Source: Larix kaempferi (taxonomy: Eukaryota > Streptophyta > Pinopsida > Pinales > Pinaceae). Taken from it: 64,000 nt of DNA. How positions within the stretch are numbered: position 1 is the first letter of the stretch; each line of letters starts with the position of its first letter. The notes under the pieces are model-generated. The model saw only the letters and a list, made by a program, of their open reading frames with translations. It was not told the DNA's origin and searched no databases. Location of the stretch: positions 11,229,001-11,293,000 of the forward strand of contig BSBM01000994.1 of the NCBI GenBank assembly GCA_027924585.1, in the 5' to 3' direction. The position numbers and the translations under genes were made by a program. Shown here piece by piece: positions 1 through 10,606 of the stretch.

Positions 1-79
1 GGTCTGAGAAGAAATTTTGAAATTTCTAAAAGTTGCAGACCCATAGAACTCTACTATGAGGATCATATTGATCAATAAG
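1..79 (-). other. Leader fragment of an older minus-strand element
   Basis: Non-coding. It is the continuation of 10502-10606, split when element A inserted at ATAAG. Read on the minus strand, this sequence would follow the PBS at 10585-10601 and so belong to the untranslated leader of an older LTR element whose body lies left of the window. That assignment is inference from the PBS position. Confidence 0.55.
75..79. repeat. TSD of element A, left copy
   Basis: ATAAG, identical to 10497-10501; direct proof of insertion. Confidence 0.95.
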
Positions 80-804
80 TGTTAACACCTAAAAAGTGCT
101 CACTAGCTCATTCCCTTACTCACATGACCCATTTGTCCACTTTTCCACCATCTGAGCCTCTGAAACCAACAAAAGGTCACCAAAAGACCTTAGTACACCC
201 CTTTTTCCATTAAAAAAGATTATTTTTCCAAGAAAATCATAAAAAACCCTAAAAAAGGGTCCAAATTCCCAAAAATATTAAAAAGGGAATTAAAATATTA
301 TTTTTATTCAAAAAAGGAAAAAGGAGGGAAAAGTACCTAAACCATGTTGGTCAATACCATTTGGTTTCCACAAAACCACAAATGGTATCTCCCACCACCA
401 AAACCTATAAAAAGGTGGTAGGGGCTCCTCATTTCCCATCCTTCCATTATCTCATCCTTATGCTGCTGAAATCTCCCCTGAGCACTTTTAGCCATTGAAG
501 CAACCTTGGAGAAAGAGACCTATTGGAGTTTGGAGCTACTCATCTTGGGAGTTGCTCAACATCAACCTTCACCATTGAAGGTAATATCGCAAGCACTTGC
601 TTGCCCCCCACTTTTCAATACAAAAATTATTTATTATGTTTCTTGTTCTTGATTTTGAAATGTTTACATTATTTGCTTAGATTCTTGCTTAGATCCATGA
701 AAAGTATTGTTTATTTAGTTTATTGTTTTTATTTCTATTGAAACTGCTGCTACTAGTTAGCAGGTGCCCATAGCACTAATCCTGGTTGCAAAACCGGGCC
801 AACA
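80..804 (+). repeat. 5' LTR of element A
   Basis: Starts TGTTAACACC and ends GGGCCAACA; same length as the right copy. A TATA-like CTATAAAAAGG at about 409-420 may be the promoter. The 72-residue ORF at 523-741 recurs in the other LTR and has no known domain. Confidence 0.95.
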
Positions 805-809
805 GTTTT

Positions 810-821
810 TGGCGACTCCGC
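810..821 (+). other. PBS of element A
   Basis: TGGCGACTCCGC begins five bases after the LTR. It fits the 3' end of a plant tRNA-Arg with the GACTCC-type acceptor stem, recalled from general knowledge of tRNAs. The next bases depart from the longer match seen at 10585-10601. Confidence 0.8.
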
Positions 822-1031
822 TTTGGTTTGAACAATAGATCTCTAGTTTTGCCATTAATCTTAGTTTTTTATTAGTTTTTAACCTTTAAATCCATAGATC
901 TGCCATCTTAGACAGCAGATCTATTGCTGCTCTGAGTTTTGGCCCCATTAACAGCCCGAAATTCTCAATTTTCGGGTTCATTTTTCGGCATCCGCGTTCG
1001 GCTTCCGCCTCGCGGCTTTTTGCCAGACAGT

Positions 1032-1304
1032 CACGCGGTCCATCGCGACTTTTCTGGGTTTTTCCGCGCGGTCCATCGCGGCCTTTTTCCACACAGTCGC
1101 GCGGTCCATCGCGACTTTTCTGTGTTTTTCCGCGCTGCACACCGCGGCTTCGAGGCCTATTTCCGCGCTTTCCATCGCGACTGTGCGCCCAAAACCCACG
1201 CGGTCCATCGCGACTGTGCGCCCCAAACCCGCGCGGTCCATCGCGACTGTGCGGCCAAAACCCGCGCGGCCCATTGCGGCTGTTCGTCCAAAACCCGCGC
1301 GGTT
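1032..1304. repeat. GC-rich 33-bp tandem array in the leader of A
   Basis: The core CGCGCGGTCCATCGCGAC or a variant recurs at 1032, 1065, 1098, 1131, 1164, 1197, 1230, 1263 and 1296: an exact 33-bp period, eight units and a partial one. The array is very CpG-rich inside AT-rich surroundings. Because 33 is a multiple of three, it keeps frames open on both strands and creates false ORFs with 11-residue repeats (886-1365, 939-1367, 978-1487). It may be a promoter or methylation target. Confidence 0.95.
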
Positions 1305-2562
1305 GAATTTTTTCATTCGGCCATCCCGATTTTGAAAAATATTTTTTACTGTATTTTCTGCCCATAGCACATTTTTTACAGTATTAAATCCTGCATATTT
1401 TACAGCTTTGAAAAAAATTTTACTATTTAAAAGTGCACATCTAGAAATCTTTTTAAAAATTTTCAAGAAAGTGAAAGAAAGACTCATTTTGCATTTTCAT
1501 CTAGATTCAAATTTTTTCTTGTTTACTTCTTTAGAATATTGCCCTTAGCATTTTTTCTTGAAACGAAGAAATCCATTTATTTCTTTTAAAAAGGAGTTTA
1601 TTATTTGCTTTCATAAATCCAACAAATCCTTTATTTTTTGAGTTATTTTTTTGAAAAGCATATTAATTCCTTTTAGTGAAAAAAGTCTTAAATATTTGCT
1701 TTTTATTTTCGAAAAATCCTTTATTTTTTGAAAATTTCCCTTAAAGCATTTAATTTTTTCAAGTTCAATTTACAACACCTCACGTGCACTCACACGATCA
1801 CTTAATTGAACTAAGACTTAAAACGTACCCTAATTTGAACACACTTTTAACCCCACTTGGGGAACACTAAAAGAATTCTTGTAGCTAGGTAGTATTGGGG
1901 GGATAGGTGTTCCAATAACACCCCTCAATTCATACATCTGAGACATAGAAGTTGTCCAATTAGGGAGCTAAAATCTCTTAGTACTTTTTGGTGCGGTCAC
2001 AACCGGTTTGTGGGAAGGCCTCTCCCTTAGGAGGGTTGAAGTCGCGAGGATGGTTCCGGAAGCCTGAGTGGGATACCGAAACCCATTCAGTAACCGAAGG
2101 GCTACCATTCGCAGTTCTCGGGATATCCCTGTATTGGGATATTGCGATCAAAGGACCAAACGGCAGATTTACCTTTTCTCGACGCGTCATGAACGGAGTA
2201 TCCTAGTAGCCTGTCTTTTTAGGATTGATTACCCGGTGTCCCTCCCGGTAGGGGGATATCTAGCCGTTGTCTCAACATTCATATTGTCTGACTTGGATTT
2301 CATCACCTTGCAGAGGATATCGTCTGTTTGAGTCACAATACTTTTAGATTAGGTGTTTGCATGATCTTTACCACCTTTTGAGTCTAGTTACACCTATTTT
2401 TTCTAGGAGCCGCTTGCATGTTGGTATTCTGACCAGTTGTTGCATTCCTCCACTTATTGTAGCACAGCTGCTAGAATAAGTGCATTTTTTGAGGATTGAT
2501 TTTTTGGCCTGTGAGCCTTCTTTTTTCACTCCCCTTCTTGCACCCTTGGTTGCATTAGGGTT
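1305..2562 (+). other. Non-coding leader of element A
   Basis: Position 1305-1960 is AT-rich with repeated CCTTTATTTTTTG-like stretches. Position 1970-2340 is a more balanced block that could be a structured RNA leader or packaging region; that role is inference. I see no credible gene. Confidence 0.6.
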
Positions 2563-5490
2563 TTGAGTCTTTTACATATATATCACCACCTGATACTTAA
2601 AACACATTTTTTACATAAAAAACATATTCTCACCATTGAGAATTCTAGACGTTCTCGTCGTCTACAGGGCGAACTCCCAGAGTTTAGTCCACTTGGCTCT
2701 CCACGTCACGGACGCAGAGCATTGTCCCTTGATTCGACACATCGTCAATCAATTAGACGGTCATCCGATTCTGACATACCCCACTTCACCTTTGATTTGG
2801 AGGTAGAATCCGAAAACCCCACCGAGTTACCACCAACCACAAATATGTCTGAAACACCAGTTGATCCACAATTTACATTAACCATAGGTCAGACATCCGC
2901 AGACCCTTCTGCGGCAGTACCATCCACGGCAACAACCACCCCCTTGGGTATGCCCAATATGGGTAACACTCCACATTCAGGAATGCCTAGCATAGGACCA
3001 CCACCTGTCATGGGCATGCCCAACATGGGGGTCATACCCCCTTCGGTTTCCACAAACCCTATCCCAGGAATCCCCAGTGCGATTCCTAACCCAAGTGCAA
3101 CTCATGTTGCACTTGGCAGTGCTATACCAGGAATCCCTGGTACGATTCCTAACCCAAGTGTAACCCAAGTTGCACTTGGGAGCGCTAACCCATATCATCC
3201 CACACCTTTTGGAGGGCACATACCCTCCATACCTAGCATACCTATAGGCGCTACTGGACCCCTACACCATACCACAATGGCTAGGCAGGCCCCGGTTCCG
3301 GTCACCACATCCGTTAGTCTACCATACATGGCAAGTCTCAACCTGCCAGATTTAGCTAGGCTCACAAATGACCCCATCAGACATGATACTGCTTGGCCCC
3401 ATATGCCCACTAAGCTTCCCTCTGACATCCCTAAGTTTGAGGGAAAGGCAGGAGAAGACCCCCAGAATCACATCATGTCCTTCCATTTATGGTGTTCCTC
3501 CAACTCCATAGTGGATGACTCAATCCGCCTACGGCTTCTACAACGCACCTTCACTGGCTCCGCAGCCAAATGGTATATCGAGCAGCCCCATGGGACGCAT
3601 GCCACATTTACTTCCCTTGCCTCGACCTTCCTGCAGTTCTTTCAGCTACCAGTCCGCTATGATGCGGGCGTCGAAATGCTACTGTCTTGCAGACAGAACA
3701 CAGCCACGCATATCACTGACCATATTCATGATTGGCGTCGGCGCCGAAGCCTATGCAAGATCAAATTAGACGACTGAATCTTTTTAGACTGGTTCCTTAA
3801 ATCCCTCCTTCCTCTCATTGCAAAGGATGTAGCATCTGAAAGACCCCAGTCTGAGGAGGAGGCCATCCTTAAGGCCCAACAGTTTGATCTTATCTATGCC
3901 CAGTTAGGTTACCTATACACGATCATACCTGATGCCCCACGAGGTGACTCTACACGCGGTGACACACCGGGGGCATCACATGCCGCTGATGGCATTATTG
4001 GCCAAATTACACCGCAAGCAAAACCTTTCAGTATGGTGAGTACCATGCCCGCCCCAGACCTTTCTAGGGCTACATCTAGTTCCGGGGCAACAACTTCTTA
4101 TGCTCCAACAAACCAGACCCATCACATTCATGGACCCTCTTGTCCACAACATTGTTATGGCCAAGCGCCATCAGCATATGTACCCCCTACATACTATGCT
4201 CAACCTACGGTACAAAACCCCATGCACTTCCAACAACAGCCCATGCATTACCCACAACCGGTTGCACAGGCTAACCTCACACCTCCATCAGCTCAAGGGT
4301 ACCAACAACCCCAACAGGCAACTGGACAACCTCCAGCTCCACCTGCATACTATCTACCGCAACCTGCTCCCGCACCTGCGCCTCCCCAAAATCCCCCCAA
4401 TGCTCAAGGGCACGTGTATGCACAACAACATCAGCCCCAATACCAAAACAACCAGCGCAACCAAGGTGCGCAACAGAACCGTGGTAGAGGTCATAACCAT
4501 GGTAATAACCAACAACATCAGCAAGGTCCTCCACCTCCCAATCCTCCGCAAAATGACAACGCTGCTCCTCCCAACCGCAATCCGGATCGGAATCCTAAGC
4601 AGCCTAGAAATAATAACCTCAGAACAAACCACCCTTGTTCTATTTGCAGGATCTATGGTCATTACACGCATTCTTGCCCACATTTGGAGCGAGCTCGGCA
4701 ACTCTGGACCAACGATGCCCATCGTCAAGGGCAAGCGGTTCCTCAGCCACCACCCAACCCTCCACCACCTCAACATCAACCTTTGGTGCTGCAAAACCCC
4801 TTTCCAAACCAGGGTGTAGTGAACACTCAGCCGTTAGCCCCCCCTCAGGGAAACGTGCCACCACAGCAGATCACTTATGCAGCCCCTGATCAACCCATGT
4901 TCGATTCAGGTACTCACCATTTGTTGATGATGTCGACTGCCGATGCTAACCTCCAAACTCGTTGGAACCAATATGGCTCCACTTCTGAAGCCCCACCCGC
5001 CGACAAGAACACTAACGCTAATCCCACAGATCAAACGTTACGTATACCTCCGGCTTCACTTGATGGCGCTTCCAAAGCACCTCGCTTCCCACTTTGTCGC
5101 ATCAATAGTAATCCCAATGCTCGCGCTGCGTCGAATTACAACATCGTAGACGACTTAGCCCAGTCTCCTGCAGCCATGTCTGCTTTAGAAGTTTTGCAAA
5201 ACTGTCCTTCGCAGCGCAAAAATTTGCTCTCTGCCATTGGCGCCATTGACCCCAATGATTCACAGTTGATCGCATTCGATTCAGACCAGTCTGAACCCCG
5301 CCTGCCTTCCTCTTTAGCATTCAAGTTTCCGTTTCTGTTCGGAATCTTGTCATCCATCGGTGCATTATCGATGAAGGGGCCTCCACATGCGTCATGTCCA
5401 CATTTGTTTGGCAGAAGTTGGGATCCCCTACTCTCCAGCAGTCCACCACTGCATTACGAGCTTATGACGGCCGTTCGGCTCAACCCCTAG
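2563..5490 (+). pseudogene. gag: Gag of element A, interrupted by one in-frame TGA
   Basis: The frame is open from 2563 except for TGA at 3775-3777; both sides are in the same frame, giving about 975 codons. Gag forms the virus-like particle and packages element RNA. Positions about 3400-3950 hold the capsid-like gag domain (IPKFEGKAGEDP, then AAKWYIEQ). After it comes a long Pro/Gln/Asn-rich linker, and a CCHC knuckle CSICRIYGHYTHSC at 4636-4677 for nucleic-acid binding. The frame opens at a TTG; the first in-frame ATG is at 2845 (MSETPVD), although upstream residues such as SRRSRRLQGELPE look coding. The TGA follows KIKLDD and may be a CGA to TGA change. Read-through is possible but untested. 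Protease follows in another frame. Confidence 0.85.
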
Positions 5491-7523
5491 GTCTTTTAGC
5501 CAATGTCCCTGTCCAGCTGGCGGGTAAAACCGTGCTCATTGACATTGAGGTCATCAATGCCCCACTAGACTATAACCTTTTACTTGGTCGCAACTACATG
5601 TACGCCATGAAAGCGGTTGCCTCATCCGTTTTTCGTACCATGATGTTCCCCCATGAGGGACGCGTGGTCAAGGTCGACCAGATCACCTATTACGATCCCA
5701 AGGCCCCTACCACACCTGAAAATGGTCTCACCATGGTTGAACAACCTGTTTGTGGTGCAACTACCTCATTCATTTCCTCAGTAGGACCCAGACTTTACTC
5801 CGAGGCGTCGATAACCTCTACATTCCAGGCCATTCCACCACCGTCACCGGAGACCCAGGTCGCTAACCTCTGCACTCTTTCACAAACACCCGGTAATCAA
5901 CCCTCCTTGTTACCCAAACCACCATTGGTCCCTAGTCACATCGGTGTTACACCTATCCACACAATCCCCTTTCTATTTCCTCCTTCGGGTGTAGTAAGCG
6001 CCCCAGTTATGGCTACCCTTAGTCTCCCTGGGTTAACATTGGGATTACCCGTGTGGTATATTACACCTCCCGTTCCTCCACCGACACCAAATGTCATCCT
6101 ACAACCGGTGCAACCCATTGTTACTTCTACCCAACCACCTCCCGGTATCACGACTCCTTCGTCGTCGACGAATCGCCCTCCATTCGTCAGGCCCACTGGG
6201 GGCAGAGGCCCACAACCATACACTGCGGTTCCCCCACCCAAGGAAGTTAAACCTCCCCCCATATTTCGTGCTCCTCCAAAATGCTCGCTGTGTGATGAGT
6301 TAGGCCATCCAACCCATCAGTGCCCACAGTTACCTGCATTGCAGGAACACATGCAAATGTTGGACGACGACCCCAACATCCCGGTGGTCAAACTAGATCC
6401 AAACCCTATGCCTCGTGATAAATCACTACGTACCAACCACCCATGTGCGATATGCAGTATTTATGGCCACTACTCGCATAACTGTCCTGACATCCCAGAC
6501 TACAGAGCAGCTCTCTACGAGATGAACAATTTGGACCTAGAGACGGCACCCTCTACTATCGAGGAGATCTACCCTCCCGCATCATCCTCATCCGGAGATA
6601 TTAACACCATCTACATGATCTCTTCGACTACCACTACCTCATCACTCGATTTGACCACTCAAAGGTCCCGCAATGATGAAGAGGTTCTCGAGACTCCTAC
6701 TACCTTTGATTATCCCGGGGAAGACATGCACCATCGTCCATACTTCCTCCTGGAAGAGACTTCATCCACCACCGCTACCCAATCCGCGGTTGAGTCCAAG
6801 GATTTCCTTCCTACTAAAATCGACTGGTTAACGGATCCCATGGCCGATATTTCTCCCGTCATCCACATTGACATCTCTGACCCACTTGGTGCCCTTCATA
6901 CCATCACATTAGGAACCTCCCATAGTGAGCATGAGATCGGAGAATACCAACAACTGTTCCAAGAATTCACTGATGTCTTTACTTGGTCAGATACCGAAAT
7001 GCCTGGCCTTGACCCCGCCATTTATATGATCTCCACTGGATACCCCTCTGTCCGGTCGGCCCCTTCCATTGATCCCTTTGACACACAGGTTGAACCCTTT
7101 CAAATCAACCAGGAAACCACATGTCCACAACATGGGGGCATGCCCAAAACCTTGCCTACTCATCATCACCGTGATCCTCGTCAGAGATACTGGGGGCATC
7201 CACCCCACAAAGGGAATCCCCCATCATCATATCATCACTTCAGTATGCCACCACGACCCACAACCTCATGGTATAACACCCCGCCAGCAGTTGCTCAATG
7301 CCCTATTGATCTCTCTATGAGACAACATCTGCACCACATTGACACCTCTGAGTTAGGGGGCATAATAGATTACCTCGACCCCGGGATAGGGGGCATGATC
7401 AATCATTTTGAACCTTCCCCATCATCTCTATCTCAACACCTCAATGAGCCCATCGTTCAAACCAACACATATGTGATCCACAATCACAAACCCCATGCAC
7501 ATAGCATGGGGGCAGACCATTAA
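5355..7523 (+). CDS. pol: Protease, extra zinc knuckles and RT N-terminus of element A
   Basis: The ORF is 709 codons from its ATG at 5394, but the protease motif begins upstream: CIIDEGAST with the Asp codon at 5370, so the frame is entered by a shift from gag. The protease domain runs to about 5660 (NLLLGRNYMY is the usual C-terminal motif). The active site reads D-E-G-A, where D-S/T-G is normal. A Pro-rich stretch follows, then two CCHC knuckles, CSLCDELGHPTHQC (6282-6323) and CAICSIYGHYSHNC (6444-6485). At about 6910-7060 the standard linker to RT appears (EFTDVFTWSDTEMPGLDPAI). Coding similarity then stops; the last 150 residues are low complexity. No RT active site, RNase H or integrase exists downstream. 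Confidence 0.8.
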   Translation, partial: HRCIIDEGASTCVMSTFVWQKLGSPTLQQSTTALRAYDGRSAQPLGLLANVPVQLAGKTVLIDIEVINAPLDYNLLLGRNYMYAMKAVASSVFRTMMFPHEGRVVKVDQITYYDPKAPTTPENGLTMVEQPVCGATTSFISSVGPRLYSEASITSTFQAIPPPSPETQVANLCTLSQTPGNQPSLLPKPPLVPSHIGVTPIHTIPFLFPPSGVVSAPVMATLSLPGLTLGLPVWYITPPVPPPTPNVILQPVQPIVTSTQPPPGITTPSSSTNRPPFVRPTGGRGPQPYTAVPPPKEVKPPPIFRAPPKCSLCDELGHPTHQCPQLPALQEHMQMLDDDPNIPVVKLDPNPMPRDKSLRTNHPCAICSIYGHYSHNCPDIPDYRAALYEMNNLDLETAPSTIEEIYPPASSSSGDINTIYMISSTTTTSSLDLTTQRSRNDEEVLETPTTFDYPGEDMHHRPYFLLEETSSTTATQSAVESKDFLPTKIDWLTDPMADISPVIHIDISDPLGALHTITLGTSHSEHEIGEYQQLFQEFTDVFTWSDTEMPGLDPAIYMISTGYPSVRSAPSIDPFDTQVEPFQINQETTCPQHGGMPKTLPTHHHRDPRQRYWGHPPHKGNPPSSYHHFSMPPRPTTSWYNTPPAVAQCPIDLSMRQHLHHIDTSELGGIIDYLDPGIGGMINHFEPSPSSLSQHLNEPIVQTNTYVIHNHKPHAHSMGADH

Positions 7524-7689
7524 CCCTGCTCACTTTTTCATATTCGTGATCTCAACCATTTTTGAGGTCACGTGTCACTTGTATATTTCAGTTGATTTGA
7601 TACACCTAGTATTTTTCCCCCACGGGTAATCATTTCTCCCCACCATTACATCCTTGGCTTGGTGGGCTCACCTTTATTTACAACCATTT

Positions 7690-8112
7690 TTTTAGTTATT
7701 TCCTTTGACCATTCTGGAGTCCTTATGACCTCCGTTTTTCGCACCATGTGCACCGCCGGATTCATATTTCCGTGCCCGTGATGATGCTTGAGATCATTTC
7801 TCGCTCTCACCAGGACCAATATCAACATTGTGTCCCGACACCTTGTCACCTCGGTTTGCGTGCCACATCGGTCGTAGCCCGTTTTTGACGTGCCTTATAT
7901 TGCCGGATTCAGTTTTCCGCGCTCGTGACGACGCTCGAGATCATTTCTCGCTATCACCTCTAGATTTTTTGGGCATTTTGCCTTGTGACCCCTTCGTCAC
8001 CTCGGCTTGCACGCCACATCGTCCGTTCAACGTTTTCAACAATCCTTAGGTCACCGAATCCAGTTTTCCGCACTGATGACGATGCTTGAGACCTTTTCTC
8101 GCCCTCATCAGT
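7690..8112. repeat. About 149-bp tandem repeat, three diverged units
   Basis: A block of the form GCCGGATTCA..TTTCCG..GAGATCATTTCTCGC recurs at 7755, 7902 and 8053 (spacing 147 and 151). Each is preceded by a related CACCTCGG..GCCACATCG segment. Non-coding; it stands where pol would be expected. Confidence 0.8.
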
Positions 8113-8128
8113 CCATTTTTGTTCGGTA

Positions 8129-8590
8129 TAATTTTATCCCTTTTTCGGGCCGAGAAACCCCTTTTACGAAAAAGGCACTTAGGGAGTTTCTGTTAAGCTC
8201 TTTTCTGACTCCTAAAACAATGAAAAGATCACCGAGCAATCTTGCTTCCTTTCATGCTCGCTAAACGTATCTGAAAGGGCGTCTACCTGGTATAAGTTTA
8301 CCCCTTTTCCGGACCTCGTAGACTAATTACGAAAAAGGTATACTCTAGTCACATCGGCTAGAAGAGTTCTCCATCCGCATCATTTTATGCTTTTTCGGGC
8401 CTTGGAGACTAAACTCACGAAAAAGAAACACCAATAGAGTCCACTTACCGCTTTCAGACTCTCTAAACATGAAAGCAACCATGAGCATGAGCCGTCCTGG
8501 GCTCACAAAATCCACAGGATCGTACCATTTCCGAGCACACTTTTATCCCTTCTTGGAGCTCATTAAAACTACGAAGAAGGAATCAATGGT
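8129..8590. repeat. Four diverged hairpin-bearing repeats
   Basis: Near 8143, 8302, 8388 and 8546 a CTTTTTCGGGCC-like arm is followed 20-30 bases later by ACGAAAAAG, its inverse complement. This gives short stem-loops of about eight base pairs. The copies are degenerate, the last one most so. Confidence 0.65.
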
Positions 8591-9759
8591 ACCTCTTGGC
8601 GCCACGACAGATCACATCTACTCATATGGCAGCTTCCCCATTTTGGTCGTCTTTGTTCAGAGTATTCTGCAGTATGTCACCTTGATAACCCCTCGACGGC
8701 ACCTATCAGCTCGTCCTCCCCCCCAGAGTCAATATATACCATTCAGTCAAAGCAATGATCCCCACACCTAAAGGTCAGTTCCCTACGCTGCCAGGTCAAC
8801 CATGTCATCATGCTCTGAACAAAGGAAGTTTGAGTCTACCCATTTTTTGACCCAGTTATTTTCCTTCCCCACAAGTATGTCAGTCCTACCATCAGTACAA
8901 CATCACTTCAGTTATACACCTCCTGCTCCTATCAAGGAAACATCATTTCCTTGTTAGTTGCTGGTTTCCCTCTGTCGACGACAACCACATTGATTCCAGA
9001 GGATAGACCTAGAGGTCCCTGTGTCTTGGACTCATCACCATTTATGATGAGTGCCTACGAATCATTTCGAGAGGAATCCTCAGTGCCTCTCCGAATGGTT
9101 GTTTCTCACATGCTCGACTTCAACACCTTGATCGCATCGTTGAGACTCGCACAGGGGATTGGTCCGTTCAGTTATTAGTCGAAGACCCCGGATGCCACCT
9201 GACTCCTCCACATTTGAGAGTCTACCTATGGATAACACTAGTTACACTTTTTCTATAGAGATCCGGGTTGCGCATGGCGACAGCATTCAGATTTACCCCT
9301 GTTTCATACTCCCTTGAGTATACAGTTACATTATTTCTCAGAGATGACTCATAGTCTTTGAGTCCCTACAAATGTTGGACACCTTCAGTTTCAGCAGTTC
9401 TACAGTTATTCCAGTGTATAAATTATTGAGATCAGTCATGATCATGAGTATATCCCACAATCATGTCCCCTCTGGACCATTATGATGTACCATTATATTT
9501 CTTTACGTATTAGATCCCCCTTCTTGGGACTAATTGTTTTGTATATGTCTTGATACGAGCATGGGAATGCCCGCCTCGTCCTTTATCAGAGATTATACCT
9601 CATTCATATTGAGGCCATGTAATATTTTTTGTTTTTGCAGCTTCCAAGGGCCGTGGCTCCAGTCTCCAACCGGTCTCTTCTCTCCCCTAAACCCCAGAAA
9701 AAAGGACAAAAGAACTATGATGTCTATCGGCCATACGATGAGCTCCTGCCCTCACACAT
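8591..9759 (+). other. Non-coding 3' region of element A
   Basis: Only short ORFs without recognisable domains. Nothing resembles pol or an envelope gene. Confidence 0.6.
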
Positions 9760-9771
9760 CAGGGGGCAATC
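9760..9771 (+). other. PPT of element A
   Basis: TCAGGGGGCAATC lies directly before the TG of the 3' LTR and would prime plus-strand DNA synthesis. Confidence 0.8.
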
Positions 9772-10496
9772 TGTTAACACCTAAAAAGTGCTCACTAGCT
9801 CATTCCCTTACTCACATGACCCATTTGTCCACTTTTCCACCATCTGAGCCTCTGAAACCAACAAAAGGTCACCAAAAGACCTTAGTACACCCCTTTTTCC
9901 ATTAAAAAAGATTATTTTTCCAAGAAAATCATAAAAAACCCTCAAAAAGGGTCCAAATTCCCAAAAATATTAAAAAGGGAATCAAAATATTATTTTTATT
10001 CAAAAAAGGAAAAAGGAGGGAAAAGTACCTAAACCATGTTGGTCAATACCATTTGGTTTCCACAAAACCACAAATGGTATCTCCCACCACCAAAACCTAT
10101 AAAAAGGTGGTAGGGGCTCCTCATTTCCCATCCTTCCATTATCTCATCCTTATGCTGTTGAAATCTCCCCTGAGCACTTTTAGCCATTGAAGCAACCTTG
10201 GAGAAAGAGACCTATTGGAGTTTGGAGCTACTCATCTTGGGAGTTGCTCAACATCAACCTTCACCATTGAAGGTAATATCGCAAGCACTTGCTTGCCCCC
10301 CACTTTTCAATACAAAAATTATTTATTATGTTTCTTGTTCTTGATTTTGAAATGTTTACATTATTTGCTTAGATTCTTGCTTAGATCCATGAAAAGTATT
10401 GTTTATTTAGTTTATTGTTTTTATTTCTATTGAAACTGCTGCTACTAGTTAGCAGGTGCCCATAGCACTAAGCCTAGTTGCAAAACCGGGCCAACA
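9772..10496 (+). repeat. 3' LTR of element A
   Basis: 725 bp, nearly identical to 80-804. It ends GGGCCAACA and is followed by the TSD. Confidence 0.95.
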
Positions 10497-10501
10497 ATAA
10501 G
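10497..10501. repeat. TSD of element A, right copy
   Basis: ATAAG, identical to 75-79. Confidence 0.95.
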
Positions 10502-10584
10502 GGTAAAGGACTAATAAAACGCGGAGATAATAGATCAAATAGGTAAAAAATGAAGATTTGATAAACAACTGAAAACTGGGATAT

Positions 10585-10601
10585 CCCCAGTGGAGTCGCC
10601 A
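10585..10601 (-). other. PBS of an older minus-strand element
   Basis: On the minus strand this reads TGGCGACTCCACTGGGG, a long match to a plant tRNA-Arg 3' end. It sits five bases after a candidate LTR end AGAACA (plus TGTTCT at 10607). Its internal region would run left through 10502 and 79-1, and its LTR would run right. Confidence 0.75.
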
Positions 10602-10606
10602 ATTTA

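Larger units (their letters stand above)
80..10496 (+). mobile_element. Element A: non-autonomous Ty3/gypsy (Tat/Ogre-like) LTR retrotransposon
   Basis: Complete insertion of 10,417 bp with 725-bp LTRs (80-804, 9772-10496), TG..CA ends, a perfect 5-bp TSD ATAAG (75-79 and 10497-10501), a PBS at 810 and a PPT before 9772. By eye the LTRs differ at only about five sites, so the insertion is recent. The order is leader, 33-bp repeat array, gag, protease, extra zinc knuckles, start of RT, then 2.2 kb of non-coding repeats. RT catalytic core, RNase H and integrase are absent, so it must be moved by enzymes supplied in trans. The Tat/Ogre assignment rests on the tRNA-Arg-like PBS and the style of the protease and RT linker. 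Confidence 0.93.

Noticed and set aside
523-741. 72-residue ORF, repeated at 10215-10433
   Set aside because: It lies in both LTRs of A and has no domain; identity simply reflects the young LTR pair.
886-1487. Three overlapping ORFs of 142-169 residues with 11-residue repeats
   Set aside because: They are produced by the 33-bp tandem array, whose period is a multiple of three on both strands.
2563-2565. Start of Gag of A at 2563
   Set aside because: The codon is TTG; the first in-frame ATG is at 2845, so 2563 is only the edge of the open frame.
4100-4889. Several ORFs overlapping gag of A in other frames and on the minus strand
   Set aside because: Shadows of a Pro/Gln-rich coding region with biased composition.
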